Source of the DNA: Bacteroidota bacterium
Lineage (GTDB): Bacteria; Zhuqueibacterota; JdFR-76; DREG01
Length of the DNA: 6,505 nucleotides
Direction: 5' to 3'
Assembly (NCBI GenBank): GCA_030624545.1
Contig: JAUXJX010000121.1
Span: forward strand, 1 to 6,505
This document shows, piece after piece, positions 5,495 through 6,505 of the stretch (its first letter is position 1; the number at the start of each line of letters is the position of its first letter). Made by a program: the position numbers and the translations under genes. Below the pieces are notes generated by a model. It searched no databases. It was not told where the DNA came from and saw nothing but the letters and a program-made list of their open reading frames with translations.

Positions 5495-6283
5495 TTAGTG
5501 CCTCCTATCCCTGCGTTTCACTTTCCCCTTCACATTATGGATGTTGACGCCGCCGGACCCGTCTTCGGCGATCACCACATCTTGATCAACGGCGCTGATG
5601 TCAATTGAGCCCGACCCGTCTCTCACGTAGACGCTGCCCGTAACCTGCCTGACCAATATACCGCCGGAGTTGTCATCGATGTCGAGATCGCCGTCGATGT
5701 CTCTAACTCTAAGATCTCCCGAGTTATCGTCTATCCGGACATTGCCCACTACACCTTCGATAATGAGACTTCCGGAACCGTCGTCGAACTCAAGGTTGCC
5801 GTCGATATCTGTGATATCAGCACTTCCGGAGCCGTCATAAATCGTTACCTCACCCTTGATCTTGTCAATCTCGATTTCGCCCGAACCATCATCAACGAAG
5901 AGATCCATTTCATAGGGAACTCTCACCGTCAAATCGATACGGGCGCTTCTGTTCTTGCCAAAGAATGAGAAGAATGAACGGGAGTGATTCAAATTGCTCT
6001 CCAGGACGGCTCTCTTTCCGCGCTTTTTTAAAGAAAGACTAACATAATCCTCGAGAAAATCCTCAAACTCCCGTCTGCTCATGCCTTTGCTGATAATCTC
6101 TGCTGTTACCTCAATGTCTTTTAAGCCCTCCACTCCTTGTACCCTGAGAAAGCCGGCTCCGCAGTCAATCTCCAGGATGCTAATCCCGCTGGCATCCAGT
6201 TCCAGATGCCGGGTCTCATCGTGAGCGAAGGCGGAAATGGTCGCGAAGAAGAACATGACCGCAATCAGACTAAGTGTTTTCAT
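5495..6283 (-). CDS. Secreted DUF4097-family beta-strand repeat protein (putative adhesin-like beta-solenoid)
   Basis: This 262-residue protein has a Sec signal peptide: K2, a hydrophobic core (LSLIAVMFFFATISAF), and probable cleavage after AFA at residue 20. Residues 21-125 are a less repetitive part containing RREFEDFLEDYVSLSLKKRG and a Phe-rich patch (SFFSFFG). From about 126 to 244 come seven turns of D-G/N-S-G spaced 18 residues apart (D132, D150, D168, D186, D204, D222; the last at D241 after 19), separated by alternating hydrophobic strands such as SADITDIDGNLEF. This is the pattern of a beta-solenoid in the DUF4097 (putative adhesin) family. The tail is strongly basic (KGKVKRRDRRH). 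Likely location is periplasm or cell surface; biochemical role is unknown for most of the family. The start is supported by GGGAGG six bases upstream. It is convergent with the amidohydrolase gene. Confidence 0.87.
   Translation of the reverse strand: MKTLSLIAVMFFFATISAFAHDETRHLELDASGISILEIDCGAGFLRVQGVEGLKDIEVTAEIISKGMSRREFEDFLEDYVSLSLKKRGKRAVLESNLNHSRSFFSFFGKNRSARIDLTVRVPYEMDLFVDDGSGEIEIDKIKGEVTIYDGSGSADITDIDGNLEFDDGSGSLIIEGVVGNVRIDDNSGDLRVRDIDGDLDIDDNSGGILVRQVTGSVYVRDGSGSIDISAVDQDVVIAEDGSGGVNIHNVKGKVKRRDRRH
5552..5890 (-). repeat. Seven 18-residue (54-base) D-G/N-S-G coding repeats
   Basis: Inside the DUF4097 gene the tetrapeptide DGSG or DNSG recurs seven times: residues 132, 150, 168, 186, 204, 222 and 241. 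The step is exactly 54 bases for six units, with one extra codon before the last. The two central units carry DNSG instead of DGSG. The DNA copies differ at many positions, so this is a maintained protein repeat and not a recent tandem duplication. Confidence 0.9.
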
Positions 6284-6289
6284 TATGTA

Positions 6290-6295
6290 CCTCCC
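6290..6295 (-). promoter_or_regulatory. Ribosome binding site of the DUF4097 gene
   Basis: Read on the minus strand, GGGAGG lies six bases before the ATG (6281-6283). It is a strong Shine-Dalgarno and fixes the start in front of the signal peptide. Confidence 0.75.
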
Positions 6296-6324
6296 AAGTT
6301 TTGTTTGGGTATTGCATAAAAATT

Positions 6325-6402
6325 AACCACAGAGTTCACAGAGATATTTTTTAGAATCAATGAGTTAAACAACCCCGATTCTTTCTCCCCTCTGTACTCT
6401 CT
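6325..6402. repeat. Imperfect inverted-repeat intergenic element next to the GxxExxY gene
   Basis: AACCACAGAG (6325-6334) contains CACAGAG, which recurs at 6337-6343, nine bases further on. A degenerate reverse-complement arm, CTCTGT then ACTCTCT, lies at about 6390-6402, differing by a two-base deletion and a few changes. The right arm runs into the stop codon of the minus-strand GxxExxY gene. Read on the minus strand, the left arm is followed by TTAATTTTT, so the structure could act as a terminator for that gene, although the loop of over 40 bases is long. The AACCACAGA word is shared with 2362-2370. Confidence 0.45.
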
Positions 6403-6505
6403 CAAATGATGAACCTTTTTATACCGTCCTTTAGCCGTTCCACATAGAAATTCATCAGCAACCCCACTTTTTTGCCGATTGCCCTTAATAATCCGACTGG
6501 TAATA
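6402..6505 (-). CDS. GxxExxY-family protein, C-terminal fragment (5' end outside window)
   Basis: The minus strand carries an open frame from the right edge to a TGA at 6402-6404, giving 33 visible residues. They begin LPVGLLRAIGKKVGLLMNFY and end with VERLKDGIKRFII. The pattern LxxxGxxVGLLxNFxxxxLKxGIKRF is the typical C-terminal end of GxxExxY proteins, small proteins of about 120-130 residues common in environmental bacteria and distantly related to PD-(D/E)XK nucleases. Function is not established. The name-giving GxxExxY motif lies further N-terminal, outside the window, so the call rests on the C-terminal pattern alone. The gene would be transcribed in the same direction as the DUF4097 gene, 118 bases upstream of it. 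Confidence 0.75.
   Translation of the reverse strand, partial: LPVGLLRAIGKKVGLLMNFYVERLKDGIKRFII

Noticed and set aside
5552..5890. Regular 54-base spacing as a CRISPR-like or tandem DNA repeat
   Set aside because: The period is a coding repeat of 18 residues, and the DNA units differ too much for a CRISPR or a recent tandem array.

Overview
The window looks like chromosomal DNA of moderate GC content from a free-living, Gram-negative-like bacterium, probably from an uncultured lineage. The evidence is a Tat-type signal on one predicted exported protein, a Sec signal on another, and several degenerate dispersed intergenic repeats. The repeats and the fused aroKB gene remind me of Acidobacteriota/Aminicenantes- or KSB1/Calditrichota-like genomes. 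That placement is only an impression, because there is no rRNA or marker gene to fix it.

Layout on the plus strand: (1) 2-598, the C-terminal end of a hydrolase of the serine-hydrolase (beta-lactamase fold) type, cut by the left window edge. (2) 742-2349, a fused shikimate kinase / 3-dehydroquinate synthase. (3) 2450-3060, a two-gene toxin-antitoxin-like pair, a DUF433 protein followed by a DUF5615 PIN-like protein, overlapping by ATGA. (4) 3105-3557, a type II 3-dehydroquinate dehydratase (aroQ), followed by a GC hairpin with a T-run. (5) 3714-5414, an exported amidohydrolase of the D-aminoacylase family with its own strong ribosome binding site. On the minus strand: (6) 5495-6283, a secreted DUF4097 beta-repeat protein convergent with (5). 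(7) 6402-6505, the C-terminal end of a GxxExxY-family protein cut by the right window edge.

Functionally, genes 2 and 4 cover three steps of chorismate synthesis: DAHP to dehydroquinate (AroB part), dehydroquinate to dehydroshikimate (AroQ), and shikimate phosphorylation (AroK part). The toxin-antitoxin-like pair sits between them with no visible terminator before aroQ, so aroQ expression may depend partly on transcription through the pair. The amidohydrolase and the DUF4097 protein belong to the cell envelope or periplasm and have no obvious link to the shikimate genes.

I see no CRISPR array, tRNA, rRNA, transposase or phage gene. I found no clearly new multi-gene system. The most interesting items are the toxin-antitoxin pair inside a shikimate gene group, the very regular 18-residue DGSG repeats in the DUF4097 protein, the altered metal-site motif in the amidohydrolase, and the dispersed repeats.
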